Shown: positions 43,602 to 51,774 of the stretch, piece after piece
Layout of the letters: the number at the start of each line of letters is the position of its first letter
Position numbering within the stretch: position 1 is the first letter of the stretch
Assembly: GCF_000685865.1 (NCBI RefSeq)
Contig: NZ_JMKS01000004.1
Span: 50,946 to 114,945 of the forward strand
Length of the DNA stretch: 64,000 nt
Reading direction: 5' to 3'
Origin: Exiguobacterium antarcticum DSM 14480
GTDB taxonomy: Bacteria > Bacillota > Bacilli > Exiguobacteriales > Exiguobacteriaceae
Notes under the pieces: model-generated
What the model was told of the DNA's origin: nothing
Databases searched by the model: none
Seen by the model: only the letters and a program-made list of their open reading frames with translations
Translations under genes and position numbers: made by a program

Positions 43602-44051
43602 ATGGATTTGAAACGATACGAAAAAATTGATGGCAGAACAGCACTGGTCAGATTGATTGAAGGCGAGATTATTTTCAATGGAGAAGGCGCTTCGTTGTTC
43701 CGGGAAGGTGATGCAGTTAAGTGTAAAGATTCTTGCGAAACTTACGAGTCTACTATTCCGGTTAGAACATTCTTATCAAAAACAAATAACTGGTTCGTCA
43801 AAAAGCCGTTCGACGTCCGCGCTGAGATGCTGGCACGACCGAACGAATGGGTCGGGGCTTACAAGTCGAATTCAGGTACGTGGTATCTTGTTGGATTTGA
43901 TTTAAACGAAATGACTGCTGTTGAAAAATTAACATTTAATACAGCCCAAAAAGTTGTTTGGGACGGTCGAAATGTCACAGCGGTATCTCACGCTAGCCAA
44001 CTCGACCGTTGCGTCCCAATCGAAGACATTCCGAAGGAGGAACGGACATGA
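43602..44051 (+). CDS. Prophage protein of unknown function
   Basis: A 149-residue protein starting MDLKRYEKIDGRTALVRLIE. ATG 43602 is nine bases from AAGGAGG; ATG 43596 is too close. Base composition is more AT-rich than its neighbours, as if acquired separately. Its stop overlaps the ERF start. Confidence 0.55.
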   Translation: MDLKRYEKIDGRTALVRLIEGEIIFNGEGASLFREGDAVKCKDSCETYESTIPVRTFLSKTNNWFVKKPFDVRAEMLARPNEWVGAYKSNSGTWYLVGFDLNEMTAVEKLTFNTAQKVVWDGRNVTAVSHASQLDRCVPIEDIPKEERT

Positions 44052-44728
44052 GTGAACCCGTAACCCGCTCCCTTGTCAAGAAGTTGGCAGAGGTCATGAG
44101 CGAAGTAAAACGTGTACCAAAGAACGGCTTCAACAAGTTCCACAAATATCAGTACGCGACAGAAAGTGATGTATCGGATCTCGTACGTGGAGAACTGGCG
44201 AAGCGGAGCGTGATGCTGTTCCCGTCAGTCATTTCCCACGAAAGTCGCGAACACAAGAATCGTTCCGGCTCGACGGAATATATCAGCACGATTGAAATGG
44301 AATTCACGTTCGTTGATGGAGAATCCGGCGAGACGATGGCATTCAAGAGCGTCGGAGAAGGGCAGGATGCAGGAGATAAGGCGTACTACAAAGCGATGAC
44401 AGGGGCTACCAAATACGCGTTGATGAAGGTCTTCCTGATCTCGACTGGTGACGATCCGGAAGCGGACAGTAAGGTCGATGAACGGAACTCGAAAGCGACT
44501 CCACCGAAGATGGCAACGAAAACCGAACTGGATTCACTTATCAAACTAGCGGACACCTTCGCTGCCTTACGATCCGTCGGCCGTGAAAAAGTATTATCCA
44601 TAGTCAAATGGGACGGCGAGCAGGTGATTGAACAAGCGCGAGCTGTTGAGATCAAGGAGGCGCTTGTGAAATGGATTGATGGAGCGAAGAAGGAAGCGGC
44701 TGAGGCGAACAAGGAGGAATCGGCATGA
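44048..44728 (+). CDS. ERF-family single-strand annealing protein
   Basis: A 226-residue recombinase of the Essential Recombination Function type. The signature GEGQDAGDKAYYKAMTGATK followed by YALMKVFLISTGDDPE lies near residues 105-140. It anneals complementary single strands during phage recombination. The C-terminal third is helical and charged and may contact the SSB encoded just downstream. ATG 44048 overlaps the previous stop and follows AAGGAGGA. Confidence 0.92.
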   Translation: MSEPVTRSLVKKLAEVMSEVKRVPKNGFNKFHKYQYATESDVSDLVRGELAKRSVMLFPSVISHESREHKNRSGSTEYISTIEMEFTFVDGESGETMAFKSVGEGQDAGDKAYYKAMTGATKYALMKVFLISTGDDPEADSKVDERNSKATPPKMATKTELDSLIKLADTFAALRSVGREKVLSIVKWDGEQVIEQARAVEIKEALVKWIDGAKKEAAEANKEESA

Positions 44729-44895
44729 AGATGATGGACGAATACGAAACGCTTGAAGAATGTTCCCGCTTCCAACAGATGATTCCCTTCGGTGGTGACC
44801 GTGACGTCTTCGGACAGCTCGTCTGTGACGTCTGCTTGGAAGAAGAACGCGAGAACGCTTTACAGCATCAAGACTACGAAAAGAGCGTCCTTTAA
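44725..44895 (+). CDS. Small cysteine-containing prophage protein
   Basis: A 56-residue acidic protein (MKMMDEYETLEECSRFQQMI) with a CDVC pair and one more cysteine upstream, so it may bind zinc. Its ATGA start overlaps the ERF stop. Confidence 0.55.
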   Translation: MKMMDEYETLEECSRFQQMIPFGGDRDVFGQLVCDVCLEEERENALQHQDYEKSVL

Positions 44896-44918
44896 GGGGC
44901 GCTCGGGAGGAGATAAAC

Positions 44919-45110
44919 ATGAAAGACGTTAACCTCAAAAACGCTTCGGTCACACTCTTGCTCGAGATTGACGGCGAGGTCTTCTTCACAGCCATGAGTC
45001 GCGATCGACTTGAAGCGGTACAAGTACTCGTCAAATCATCAACTGAAATCATCGTACCGACTCATAAATCACAAGCGGAACTAAACGAGTTCCTAAACTA
45101 CAAAGGCTAA
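44919..45110 (+). CDS. Small prophage protein
   Basis: A 63-residue protein (MKDVNLKNASVTLLLEIDGE) with alternating strands and a helix. It has a good ribosome binding site (GGGAGGAG) and sits between the recombination gene and ssb. Function unknown. Confidence 0.5.
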   Translation: MKDVNLKNASVTLLLEIDGEVFFTAMSRDRLEAVQVLVKSSTEIIVPTHKSQAELNEFLNYKG

Positions 45111-45123
45111 GGAGGCAACACAC

Positions 45124-45555
45124 ATGAACAGCACAGCACTCACCGGCATCAACCAACGCGTCGAGGCCAAGACGACGAACGCAGGCAAGACTTGGGTCAC
45201 TGGCACGATCCGTGTCCGCAACAAAATGAAGAACAACGAAGGTAAGTACGACAGCAGCTTCTTTGACTATAAGGTCCTCGGTGCTCGCGCTGAAACGTTC
45301 GCGAAGTATCACGGCACGGAAGGTGGCCCGCTCAACATCACCGGCGATCTTGTCCAAGAGAAGTGGGAATCGAACGGCGACAAACGCTCGAAGGTGGTCA
45401 TCATGGTGCAAGACTTCGACCTCCCGCCATTCGACGACAGCAAGCCAGCGGCGAGTCAGAACAAACCGGCATCATCAAGCAGCTTCGGTTCTGATCCGTT
45501 CGCAGGCGGCGGCAATTCATTTGGTGCCATCGACGAAGATAGCTTGCCTTTCTAA
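45124..45555 (+). CDS. ssb: Single-stranded DNA-binding protein
   Basis: A 143-residue phage SSB. The OB fold spans residues 1 to about 100 (WVTGTIRVRNKMKNNEGKYD, then ITGDLVQEKWES and VVIMVQDFDLPPF). It differs from host SSB but keeps the disordered glycine- and serine-rich linker and the acidic tip EDSLPF that recruits partner proteins. It is placed between recombination and replication genes, as is usual. Confidence 0.9.
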   Translation: MNSTALTGINQRVEAKTTNAGKTWVTGTIRVRNKMKNNEGKYDSSFFDYKVLGARAETFAKYHGTEGGPLNITGDLVQEKWESNGDKRSKVVIMVQDFDLPPFDDSKPAASQNKPASSSSFGSDPFAGGGNSFGAIDEDSLPF

Positions 45556-45567
45556 GGAGTGACTGAC

Positions 45568-46419
45568 ATGAACGAAATCAAGTGGATCAAACTCTCGGTC
45601 GACATGTTCGACGATGAAAAAATCAAGTTACTGGAGAAAATGCCCGATGGCGATACCTTAATCGTCATCTGGTGCAAGCTCCTCACGATGGCTGGTAAAG
45701 GCAATCACAAGGGTTACATCATGTTGACGGAAAGTTTCCCGTACACGGAAGACATGCTGATCACGTTGATTGACCGACCGGCTGCCACAGTACGAATGGC
45801 AATGGAATTGTTCCAACGATTCGGCATGGTCGAGTTCGACGAAACCTCAAGTGCCTTCATGCTCCCGAACTGGACCAAATATCAGAACATCGAAGGCATG
45901 GAAAAACAGCGGGAATTGACGCGAAAACGGGTCGCACGACATCGAGAAAAACAACTGGAAGCACCGAAACCCGTTGATACGCCTGAACTTCCACCGAGTA
46001 ACGTTACTGGTAACGCTGATGTAACGTTACGTAACGGTGCTAGAGAGAAGAAAGAAGAAAGAAGAAAGAAGAAAGAAGAAGTAAAAGATATACCCGTTGC
46101 TCAACAAGTTGACCAGTCTTTATTCGAATCCCTTTGGAAACTCTATCCGAAGAAAATCGATAAAAAAAAGGCAGTCGCTGCATATACGAAAGCCATCAAA
46201 AAAGGAACGACGCACGACGTCATCGCAACTGGTCTTTCCAACTATCTCCGATACCTCGACTTGCAAAAGTCATGGCTTAAACCGCAGGACGGCGGCAGAT
46301 GGTTCGAAAAAGAACGGTGGATGGATGAATACGATCTGACGGCACCACGACAGTCAAACGGTTCAGCACCGGACCACAGCGAATACGACCCCACATTCGG
46401 GAAGGAACTTCCCTTCTAG
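45568..46419 (+). CDS. Phage replisome organizer (DnaD-like replication initiator)
   Basis: A 283-residue initiator. Residues 1-125 form the phage replisome-organizer N-terminal winged-helix domain (EIKWIKLSVDMFDDEKIKLL, then GYIMLTESFPYTEDML). A highly charged low-complexity linker follows. The C-terminal domain (FESLWKLYPKKIDKKKAVAA) is typical of phage initiators. The last residues, GKELPF, copy the SSB tip. Direct repeats inside the gene probably form the origin. ATG 45568 follows AAGGAG. It works with the DnaC-type loader encoded next. Confidence 0.9.
   Translation: MNEIKWIKLSVDMFDDEKIKLLEKMPDGDTLIVIWCKLLTMAGKGNHKGYIMLTESFPYTEDMLITLIDRPAATVRMAMELFQRFGMVEFDETSSAFMLPNWTKYQNIEGMEKQRELTRKRVARHREKQLEAPKPVDTPELPPSNVTGNADVTLRNGAREKKEERRKKKEEVKDIPVAQQVDQSLFESLWKLYPKKIDKKKAVAAYTKAIKKGTTHDVIATGLSNYLRYLDLQKSWLKPQDGGRWFEKERWMDEYDLTAPRQSNGSAPDHSEYDPTFGKELPF
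45998..46036. repeat. Iteron cluster, putative phage replication origin
   Basis: The palindrome GTAACGTTAC occurs at 45998-46007 and 46021-46030, with further GTAACG half-sites at 46010-46015 and 46031-46036. All four lie within 39 bases in the initiator gene, where lambdoid and many Gram-positive phages keep their origin. A run of purines follows directly. Confidence 0.6.
46051..46078 (+). repeat. Four perfect copies of the heptamer AAAGAAG
   Basis: A 7-bp tandem repeat with four perfect units, and an imperfect fifth (AGAGAAG) just before. It encodes part of the lysine/glutamate linker of the replisome organizer. Gain or loss of one unit would shift the reading frame. Confidence 0.85.
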
Positions 46420-46430
46420 GAGGCGACACC

Positions 46431-47246
46431 ATGCAATCGATCACACGCATCACCCAAGCGGACCTCACGCAAGAGATCCTCGCCCAGCGCACCTGTCAGG
46501 GATGCGGGCAGGACATCGAGGTCGTGCGGCAACAATATGCCTTCGGGCCGAAAGCCGGCGAATACTTCGAAGCCGTCAAGGGATGCAAATGCGAGGACCT
46601 GGCCATCGCAAGGCGAGCCGTTGAGAACGAGGAACGCATGATCCGGCGCAAGCTCGAGGATACGTTTTCTTCCGGCTCGACGATCAACGACAAACTGCTG
46701 CACGCGACGTTCGAGGGATATGACGCGACGACACCGGAACTGGCGGAAGCGAAAGCACGATTCAAGCAATTCGCAAGCGACTTAAAAGGCACATTACTGG
46801 TGCCTGGAAGCTACGGGACCGGCAAGAGTCATCTGAGTATGGCGACGGTCAACGCGGTCAAGGAGAAGGGCGAGAGCGCGGTCTTCATCTCGCTTCCACG
46901 CCTCTTGACGAAAATCAAAGGGACGTTCGGCAACGAAGGGTCGCAAGACGACATCATCACGAGTTTAGCCGACGTCACGCTTCTCGTCCTCGACGACATC
47001 GGGGCGGAGCAAGTCAAGTACACGGATGGCAGCAAGACGACGATCGACACGGACACGTTTAGCAACGACGTCCTGTTCCAAGTCCTCGATGCCCGGATGG
47101 GGAAACCGACCATCTACACGACGAACCTGACCGGCAAGGACCTGCGGGCACGGATCGGACAACGGAACTGGTCCCGGATGCTCGACGATGCCGACATCGT
47201 GAAGATGTACGGGGACGACTACCGACTGGCAAAATTCAACTTTTAA
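46431..47246 (+). CDS. DnaC-like helicase loader
   Basis: A 271-residue AAA+ ATPase. The N-terminal zinc-binding cysteines (CQGCGQDI, then GCKC) are followed by Walker A GSYGTGKSH near residue 126, Walker B LLVLDDIG near residue 183, and an arginine-bearing RNWSRMLDDA end. It should load the replicative helicase at the phage origin in concert with the replisome organizer. ATG 46431 follows GGAGG. Confidence 0.92.
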   Translation: MQSITRITQADLTQEILAQRTCQGCGQDIEVVRQQYAFGPKAGEYFEAVKGCKCEDLAIARRAVENEERMIRRKLEDTFSSGSTINDKLLHATFEGYDATTPELAEAKARFKQFASDLKGTLLVPGSYGTGKSHLSMATVNAVKEKGESAVFISLPRLLTKIKGTFGNEGSQDDIITSLADVTLLVLDDIGAEQVKYTDGSKTTIDTDTFSNDVLFQVLDARMGKPTIYTTNLTGKDLRARIGQRNWSRMLDDADIVKMYGDDYRLAKFNF

Positions 47247-47258
47247 GGGGGAGAGAGA

Positions 47259-47705
47259 ATGCGAGAGGTCAAGTTCCGCGCATGGGATAGCGCAGAAAAA
47301 CGGTTTTGGTACTTCACATTGCAAGACATTTTGAAGTGGCGTTTGAGTTATCGGGGATCGTGGGACGAAAAAATCGAGCGCGGATACAAGGAACAATTCA
47401 CCGGAGTTCACGACATACACGGTGTTGAAATTTACGATGGTGACATCGTGAAAATTTGGGAAGAAGACGAACTCGTTCCGAATCGTGATTCAGGTGGAGG
47501 AGTCGTTGATTTCAACAAGTACGAAGGGTTTTCTCAACTGGGGACGATTTCTTATCACGAGTCCTCTTGCGTGTACGAAACGAAAAAGCATTTGGTTGGC
47601 ACAAAGTTTGATTCGTACGTCCCTTTAGATTACTTCGTCAATCGTGAAGTGGTCGGAAACATTCACCAACATCTGCATCTTCTCGAACAGGAGGACCCGT
47701 CATGA
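47259..47705 (+). CDS. YopX-family protein
   Basis: A 148-residue phage protein with the YopX layout: MREVKFRAWDSAEKRF at the start, QFTGVHDIHGVEIYDGDIVK in the middle, and VVGNIHQHLHLL at the end. The family is widespread in Gram-positive phages and its function is not known. The stop overlaps the next start (ATGA). Confidence 0.88.
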   Translation: MREVKFRAWDSAEKRFWYFTLQDILKWRLSYRGSWDEKIERGYKEQFTGVHDIHGVEIYDGDIVKIWEEDELVPNRDSGGGVVDFNKYEGFSQLGTISYHESSCVYETKKHLVGTKFDSYVPLDYFVNREVVGNIHQHLHLLEQEDPS

Positions 47706-48430
47706 CACGCGAGCTGATCCTCAAACGCTACGAACGCGGCATGACCGTCGAACAGATTGCGGCTGCTGACAATCTAACACTGGATAGTGTGCAAGCCATC
47801 GTCGATGCCAGCAATGTCACACCCATCAAGCGCGACGTTAACCACCGGAAAAGCGTGCTGATCACGGACGACGAGATTATGCGTCGCCTCCGTGATGGCG
47901 AGACCCGGCATGTCATTGAGAAAGATTTCGACCTGACACCCGGCACGTTATCGGGTCGCGTCAAACGGATCAAGCAGGACATGAAAAACAACAAGCCGCC
48001 CGTCAAGCGAGGACGCAGACCCCGTGTAACAGACGAGATGCTTGTCCAGATGGTAAGAGAGGGCAAGACCCGGCAGGAATTACGCACCGAACTCAAGACG
48101 ACGTACGTCGCACTGGATAAACGTCTTGATGCACTCGGACTCAAAGAGGTATTCGAAACCTCTCAAGAAGTCGCCGTCACGACGGAAAGCGACGGATTCG
48201 CGGACAACTACACGATCGCCCACATGACGAAGGAGGAAGAACAGATGACAGAAGCCATCGCAGAAGTGAAACAGGAAGAGCGCAACGAACCGAATGACAA
48301 GTGGGTCCATTTCGTCGCCAATCAGATTGAGCATGCCAAGGTCAAGACGAAGTTCGACGTGGTCCAAGAGGGCAAGAAGTTCATCGAGCGCACGGAAGTC
48401 CGGTTCGTGATCGAGGAGGAGCTGGCATGA
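47702..48430 (+). CDS. Prophage protein with repeated helix-turn-helix segments
   Basis: A 242-residue protein. Three helix-tur-helix-like segments stand in a row: RYERGMTVEQIAAADNLTL, MRRLRDGETRHVIEKDFDL, and MVREGKTRQELRTELKTTY. The C-terminal part is acidic and helical. It may bind DNA along several sites. No named family recognised. Confidence 0.6.
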   Translation: MTRELILKRYERGMTVEQIAAADNLTLDSVQAIVDASNVTPIKRDVNHRKSVLITDDEIMRRLRDGETRHVIEKDFDLTPGTLSGRVKRIKQDMKNNKPPVKRGRRPRVTDEMLVQMVREGKTRQELRTELKTTYVALDKRLDALGLKEVFETSQEVAVTTESDGFADNYTIAHMTKEEEQMTEAIAEVKQEERNEPNDKWVHFVANQIEHAKVKTKFDVVQEGKKFIERTEVRFVIEEELA

Positions 48431-48681
48431 AAACAACTGATGAACTGATGAAAGACGTTTGGAACCATATGGCACATCTAAAAACTGCTCGTGAAGCTAT
48501 GGAAAGTGGGATTGCAGATGTATTGCCACCGTTGACAGAAAATGAGTTGTTTTTATTGAAAATGGTTGAATTCTTGGAAATGGAATTAGAGAACCAAAGA
48601 CGATTGAACGAGATTAACAATATGGGCTGGCAATTGGTCGAGAAACACCGCGAGCAAGCCGCCAAAGGGTGGAAACCATGA
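48427..48681 (+). CDS. Prophage protein of unknown function
   Basis: An 84-residue helical protein (MKTTDELMKDVWNHMAHLKT). The start overlaps the previous stop by four bases and the stop overlaps the next start, as along most of this operon. Confidence 0.5.
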   Translation: MKTTDELMKDVWNHMAHLKTAREAMESGIADVLPPLTENELFLLKMVEFLEMELENQRRLNEINNMGWQLVEKHREQAAKGWKP

Positions 48682-48992
48682 ACCCATCGCCACGGGAACT
48701 GAAACGCCGTCGTCGCACGGCACTGACGCTCTACATGGACAAACGCCCACTCGCCTACATCGCCAAAGCACTCGGTATGACGGAGGCAGGCGTGTACGAA
48801 CTGCTTGAACAAGCCGGCGCGAAGAACATCCAGTACGAGGGAGCCGGCACGCCTGACCCATTACTGGAGGCACCCGCGATGCCAAAAAAGTTGAAGACGT
48901 ACGAGGAGCTGCTCATCGAGAATTTGCAACTGCGCAACGAGAACTCGCGGCTACGTCGATGCGTCGAAAGCCCAGCCCTCGCTCGAAGCTGA
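48678..48992 (+). CDS. Small HTH-like prophage protein
   Basis: A 104-residue protein. A basic N-terminus (SPRELKRRRRTALTLYMDKR) leads to a helix-turn-helix-like stretch LAYIAKALGMTEAGVYELL, and a coiled coil ends it. ATG 48678 overlaps the previous stop; GTG 48669 is a weaker choice. Confidence 0.5.
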   Translation: MNPSPRELKRRRRTALTLYMDKRPLAYIAKALGMTEAGVYELLEQAGAKNIQYEGAGTPDPLLEAPAMPKKLKTYEELLIENLQLRNENSRLRRCVESPALARS

Positions 48993-49168
48993 CGCCACCG
49001 ATCGGCACACGGGTCAGCAAACGAGCCAGAGGGGAGACGCGACGGGACAAGGTTATCGCCTCGTACAACGGCTCCGGTTGGAAGCTACTCGCGATCTACG
49101 AACAAGACTTACCCTACACGACGATGTACTCGCTCATATTCGAATACCAAGGAGGTTCGGGTCTATGA
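48959..49168 (+). CDS. Small basic prophage protein
   Basis: A 69-residue protein with a very basic first half (RRKPSPRSKL, then KRARGETRRDK). It overlaps the previous gene by 34 bases and the next by four. Function unknown. Confidence 0.45.
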   Translation: MRRKPSPRSKLTPPIGTRVSKRARGETRRDKVIASYNGSGWKLLAIYEQDLPYTTMYSLIFEYQGGSGL

Positions 49169-49425
49169 AGATGACAAAGGTCAAGCAGTTCAAGCAGTTG
49201 ATGGATTACCTCAATCAATACGGCGGACGGATCGTGCTCCAGCGGGGCGACCTGCAACTGTCCCTCGCAAGCAAGCTCGACGTCTACAACATGCGCAAGG
49301 GGACACACCGGCAGCTCACGCACCGGGACGCGCTCAATTACTACCGGCTCGACGGATGGACGCCGGTCATCAGCACGATGGAGACGCGAAAGACGCCGAC
49401 ACGGCGCTACGTGGGGTCGCCATGA
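49165..49425 (+). CDS. Small basic prophage protein
   Basis: An 86-residue basic protein (MKMTKVKQFKQLMDYLNQYG). ATG 49165 follows AAGGAGG and overlaps the previous stop; the longer frame upstream has no such site. Function unknown. Confidence 0.5.
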   Translation: MKMTKVKQFKQLMDYLNQYGGRIVLQRGDLQLSLASKLDVYNMRKGTHRQLTHRDALNYYRLDGWTPVISTMETRKTPTRRYVGSP

Positions 49426-49607
49426 AGCGGACGCACCTATTGAGAGGCAAGACCTTATATCGGGCAGAACGACGCAAGGATGGCACATTAGAACGCATCT
49501 GGCAATACGGTAACTTTTACGCTTACGAATACGAGGCACTACGAAAGGTTGGGTGGCAGGAGTGGCGCGGATATCACAAACAGCAGGTAAGCAGTTCGAG
49601 CAAATGA
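49422..49607 (+). CDS. Small basic prophage protein
   Basis: A 61-residue aromatic and basic protein (MKRTHLLRGKTLYRAERRKD). Starts at the ATGA overlap with the previous gene and overlaps the RecU start by 55 bases in another frame. Confidence 0.45.
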   Translation: MKRTHLLRGKTLYRAERRKDGTLERIWQYGNFYAYEYEALRKVGWQEWRGYHKQQVSSSSK

Positions 49608-50077
49608 TCGAGCAGGCGAATCATGTGTACAAGCTGCAAGGTAAGGCGCTCGTGTTCAAGAGTGAGCCGAGTGTAAAGACGATTCGCGGGCAGGCAGGCA
49701 AGATCGTCAAGACCATCTACGCCGAAGCCAACGGACTGGACTACTTCGGGACACTCGCCGGTGGCAAAGGTATTTTCTTCGAAGCCAAGCAGACGAAAGG
49801 CAAGAGTTTTCCGCTCAAGAACATCAAGCCGCACCAAGTGGAGACGATGCGCACGCTCGACAAGCTCCAAACGACCACCTTCCTGCTCGTTCGATTCAGC
49901 GATGTAGGCAAGATGTACCTGCTCCCGCCGGACGCCTTCCTGCAAGCGTGGGACGGGTGGACGATGTACAGCAACCGGGCGAGCATCCCGCTTTCGACGT
50001 TCGAAGCACAAGGGATGGAGATCGCGGCGACGAACGGGTGCGCGGTGGACTGGTTGGACGCGGTTCAAAAAAATTAA
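49553..50077 (+). CDS. RecU-like Holliday junction resolvase
   Basis: A 174-residue nuclease of the RecU family. The N-terminal part GKQFEQMIEQANHVYKLQGK, the catalytic core DYFGTLAGGKGIFFEAKQT (with D, E and K of the PD-(D/E)xK fold) and KSFPLKNIKPHQV follow the family order. It would cut recombination junctions before packaging. GTG 49553 is used; GTG 49562 is possible, and neither has a strong ribosome binding site because the start lies inside the previous gene. Confidence 0.85.
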   Translation: MAGVARISQTAGKQFEQMIEQANHVYKLQGKALVFKSEPSVKTIRGQAGKIVKTIYAEANGLDYFGTLAGGKGIFFEAKQTKGKSFPLKNIKPHQVETMRTLDKLQTTTFLLVRFSDVGKMYLLPPDAFLQAWDGWTMYSNRASIPLSTFEAQGMEIAATNGCAVDWLDAVQKN

Positions 50078-50089
50078 GGAGGGTTAAAG

Positions 50090-50323
50090 ATGGCGGCATC
50101 TCGATATCATAGTGAACTTGTCAGAATGAGTTTAGAACAGCGCGATTTGGAAAAACGCTTGAGAACGGCATGGATTGAATATGATACGACAGTCGATAAC
50201 ATGCGCTTTGTTAATGATAGCCGATGGAAATACCTCGAAAGAATTGCACTGAAACATGGAGTAACGGCGTCAAGTGTTTTGAAATGGTACGAATATCAAC
50301 CAAGCGGAGACATTAGAGATTAA
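50090..50323 (+). CDS. Small prophage protein
   Basis: A 77-residue helical protein (MAASRYHSELVRMSLEQRDL). AAGGAGGG precedes the ATG. It ends before a 68-base gap that holds a short hairpin (GGATTTTTAATCC). Function unknown. Confidence 0.5.
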   Translation: MAASRYHSELVRMSLEQRDLEKRLRTAWIEYDTTVDNMRFVNDSRWKYLERIALKHGVTASSVLKWYEYQPSGDIRD

Positions 50324-50391
50324 GAATTTCGGATTTTTAATCCGCCCCATCACCCCGTCAATCAGCTAGATAACTAGAAAGGAGTAGCGGC

Positions 50392-50724
50392 GTGACACGT
50401 ACACGGAAACACTATGAACCGATGATCCCGGTCCCTGCCTACGAGACACTCCATGACCAACGCATCCTGCAAGGGATGACGGTCGAGCAGATCGCACAGC
50501 GGCATTATGTATCGACGACAACGGTCAACCAGTGGCTCGATCAGCATGGCATCAAGCTCAATGCGTCGAAAGTCCCGCAATGGGCAGAGATTCAAGCGAT
50601 TCAGAAACGGCAGGCGGCAGGCGAGGTACTGAATACCATCCTCCTCGACTATCGTTTCTCTCGCTTCACCTATGACAAGTACCGCAAACAGTTTGAAAAA
50701 GCGTTGCAACTAAACCACACATAG
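50392..50724 (+). CDS. HTH prophage protein
   Basis: A 110-residue protein with a helix-turn-helix (GMTVEQIAQRHYVSTTTVNQ, then WLDQHG). A second, looser one may follow. GTG 50392 lies eight bases from AAAGGAG. It may be a regulator of the middle genes. Confidence 0.55.
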   Translation: MTRTRKHYEPMIPVPAYETLHDQRILQGMTVEQIAQRHYVSTTTVNQWLDQHGIKLNASKVPQWAEIQAIQKRQAAGEVLNTILLDYRFSRFTYDKYRKQFEKALQLNHT

Positions 50725-50739
50725 AAGGAGTTTTGATCC

Positions 50740-51276
50740 ATGACGTACCAAGAACCGCAACCCCTGATCGTATCGTTCGCCACCCTCCAAGACATCTGTG
50801 CCAAGCAAGTCGTCCTTGACCGCCACATCTGCGAAGACAAGGGCATCACGCCACATGAGTTTAAGTACGAATTGCACACGAAACGCGAAATCTCCCTCCT
50901 CGTCGAAGCCGGCGAGATGATCAACGAGACGAAGACGTTCAAATACTGGTCGAACAAGCGCATGGATCCGGAGAAGGTGCTCGAAGAAGCGATCGATTGG
51001 CTCCACTTTTACTGCTCGCTGCTGATGACGGACTTCAAGGCAAGCCAACACTATCACCAGTACGACCTCGCCGTGTACGACCGCCAGTCCTACGAACGCA
51101 ACGATGAGACGCTCGACGGACTGTACTTGAAGATGTTCCAGGGGCAACGCAAACACAACATGCTCGCGGCGTGGTCACTGATCTTGGAGCGACTGGGCTA
51201 CACGGAGACGGACATCATCGGGATGTACGAGCGGAAAAACGCTGAAAACTATCGTCGAATTTTGGAGGCCTACTGA
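50740..51276 (+). CDS. All-alpha dUTPase (dimeric dUTP diphosphatase)
   Basis: A 178-residue enzyme of the MazG-related dimeric dUTPase family, which converts dUTP to dUMP and keeps uracil out of phage DNA. Metal-binding motifs are LLVEAGEMINETKTFKYW near residue 55 and EEAIDWLHFYCS near residue 84. The C-terminal helix pair (LDGLYLKMFQGQRKHNML) is as in phage members. The stop shares bases with the next start (TGATG). Confidence 0.85.
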   Translation: MTYQEPQPLIVSFATLQDICAKQVVLDRHICEDKGITPHEFKYELHTKREISLLVEAGEMINETKTFKYWSNKRMDPEKVLEEAIDWLHFYCSLLMTDFKASQHYHQYDLAVYDRQSYERNDETLDGLYLKMFQGQRKHNMLAAWSLILERLGYTETDIIGMYERKNAENYRRILEAY

Positions 51277-51719
51277 TGCAGGGGCGGCTATTCGAGACAC
51301 GACTGGACAAAGGGCAACGTAAGGCAGCGGGCAAACATTTGAAGGAGTATTTCACGCTCCCGAGCCGCATCGCAAGCAAGACGGCGATGGCGGAGATGGC
51401 CGCGACGAAGATGACGCCGGGATACGTGCCGAGTGAGGTACAGACGCACCAGGCGCCGAGCAGTAAGGTCGAGCGGTACGCGATCGCGAAGAGTGAGATC
51501 GAAATCCTCGAGATGCGGCTGAACATCCTGCACCGGATCTACGTCGAACTGATCGATGACCAGCAACGCGAGCTGTGGGACCTGCTGTACGATCCGAAGT
51601 ATTACCGCACGGACGAGCTGGTCATGTCGATGATGAAGATCCATAGTACGAACACCTACTACGGCATCAAGCATAAGTTACTTGGCATCATTCACGACCA
51701 TTTCGGAGACGGGTACTGA
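51276..51719 (+). CDS. ArpU-like late-gene regulator (probable)
   Basis: A 147-residue protein. The second half, RLNILHRIYVELIDDQQREL then YYGIKHKLLGIIHDHF, resembles the sigma-factor-like C-terminus of ArpU/YqaQ-type phage regulators. The position shortly before the terminase genes fits a late activator. The assignment rests on position and on this weak likeness. Confidence 0.5.
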   Translation: MQGRLFETRLDKGQRKAAGKHLKEYFTLPSRIASKTAMAEMAATKMTPGYVPSEVQTHQAPSSKVERYAIAKSEIEILEMRLNILHRIYVELIDDQQRELWDLLYDPKYYRTDELVMSMMKIHSTNTYYGIKHKLLGIIHDHFGDGY

Positions 51720-51774
51720 GGGGCATTCGCTCCTCGGGATAAACGGGGAGGCAACTCCCCACTGGAGGGATACG
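51720..51774 (+). promoter_or_regulatory. Two-hairpin leader
   Basis: GAGGGGC-ATTC-GCTCCTC at 51720-51737, then GGGGAG-GCAA-CTCCCC at about 51746-51761, directly before the ribosome binding site GGAGGG. The CTCCCC arm could also pair with that site, so the hairpins may control translation of the next gene. Confidence 0.45.
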
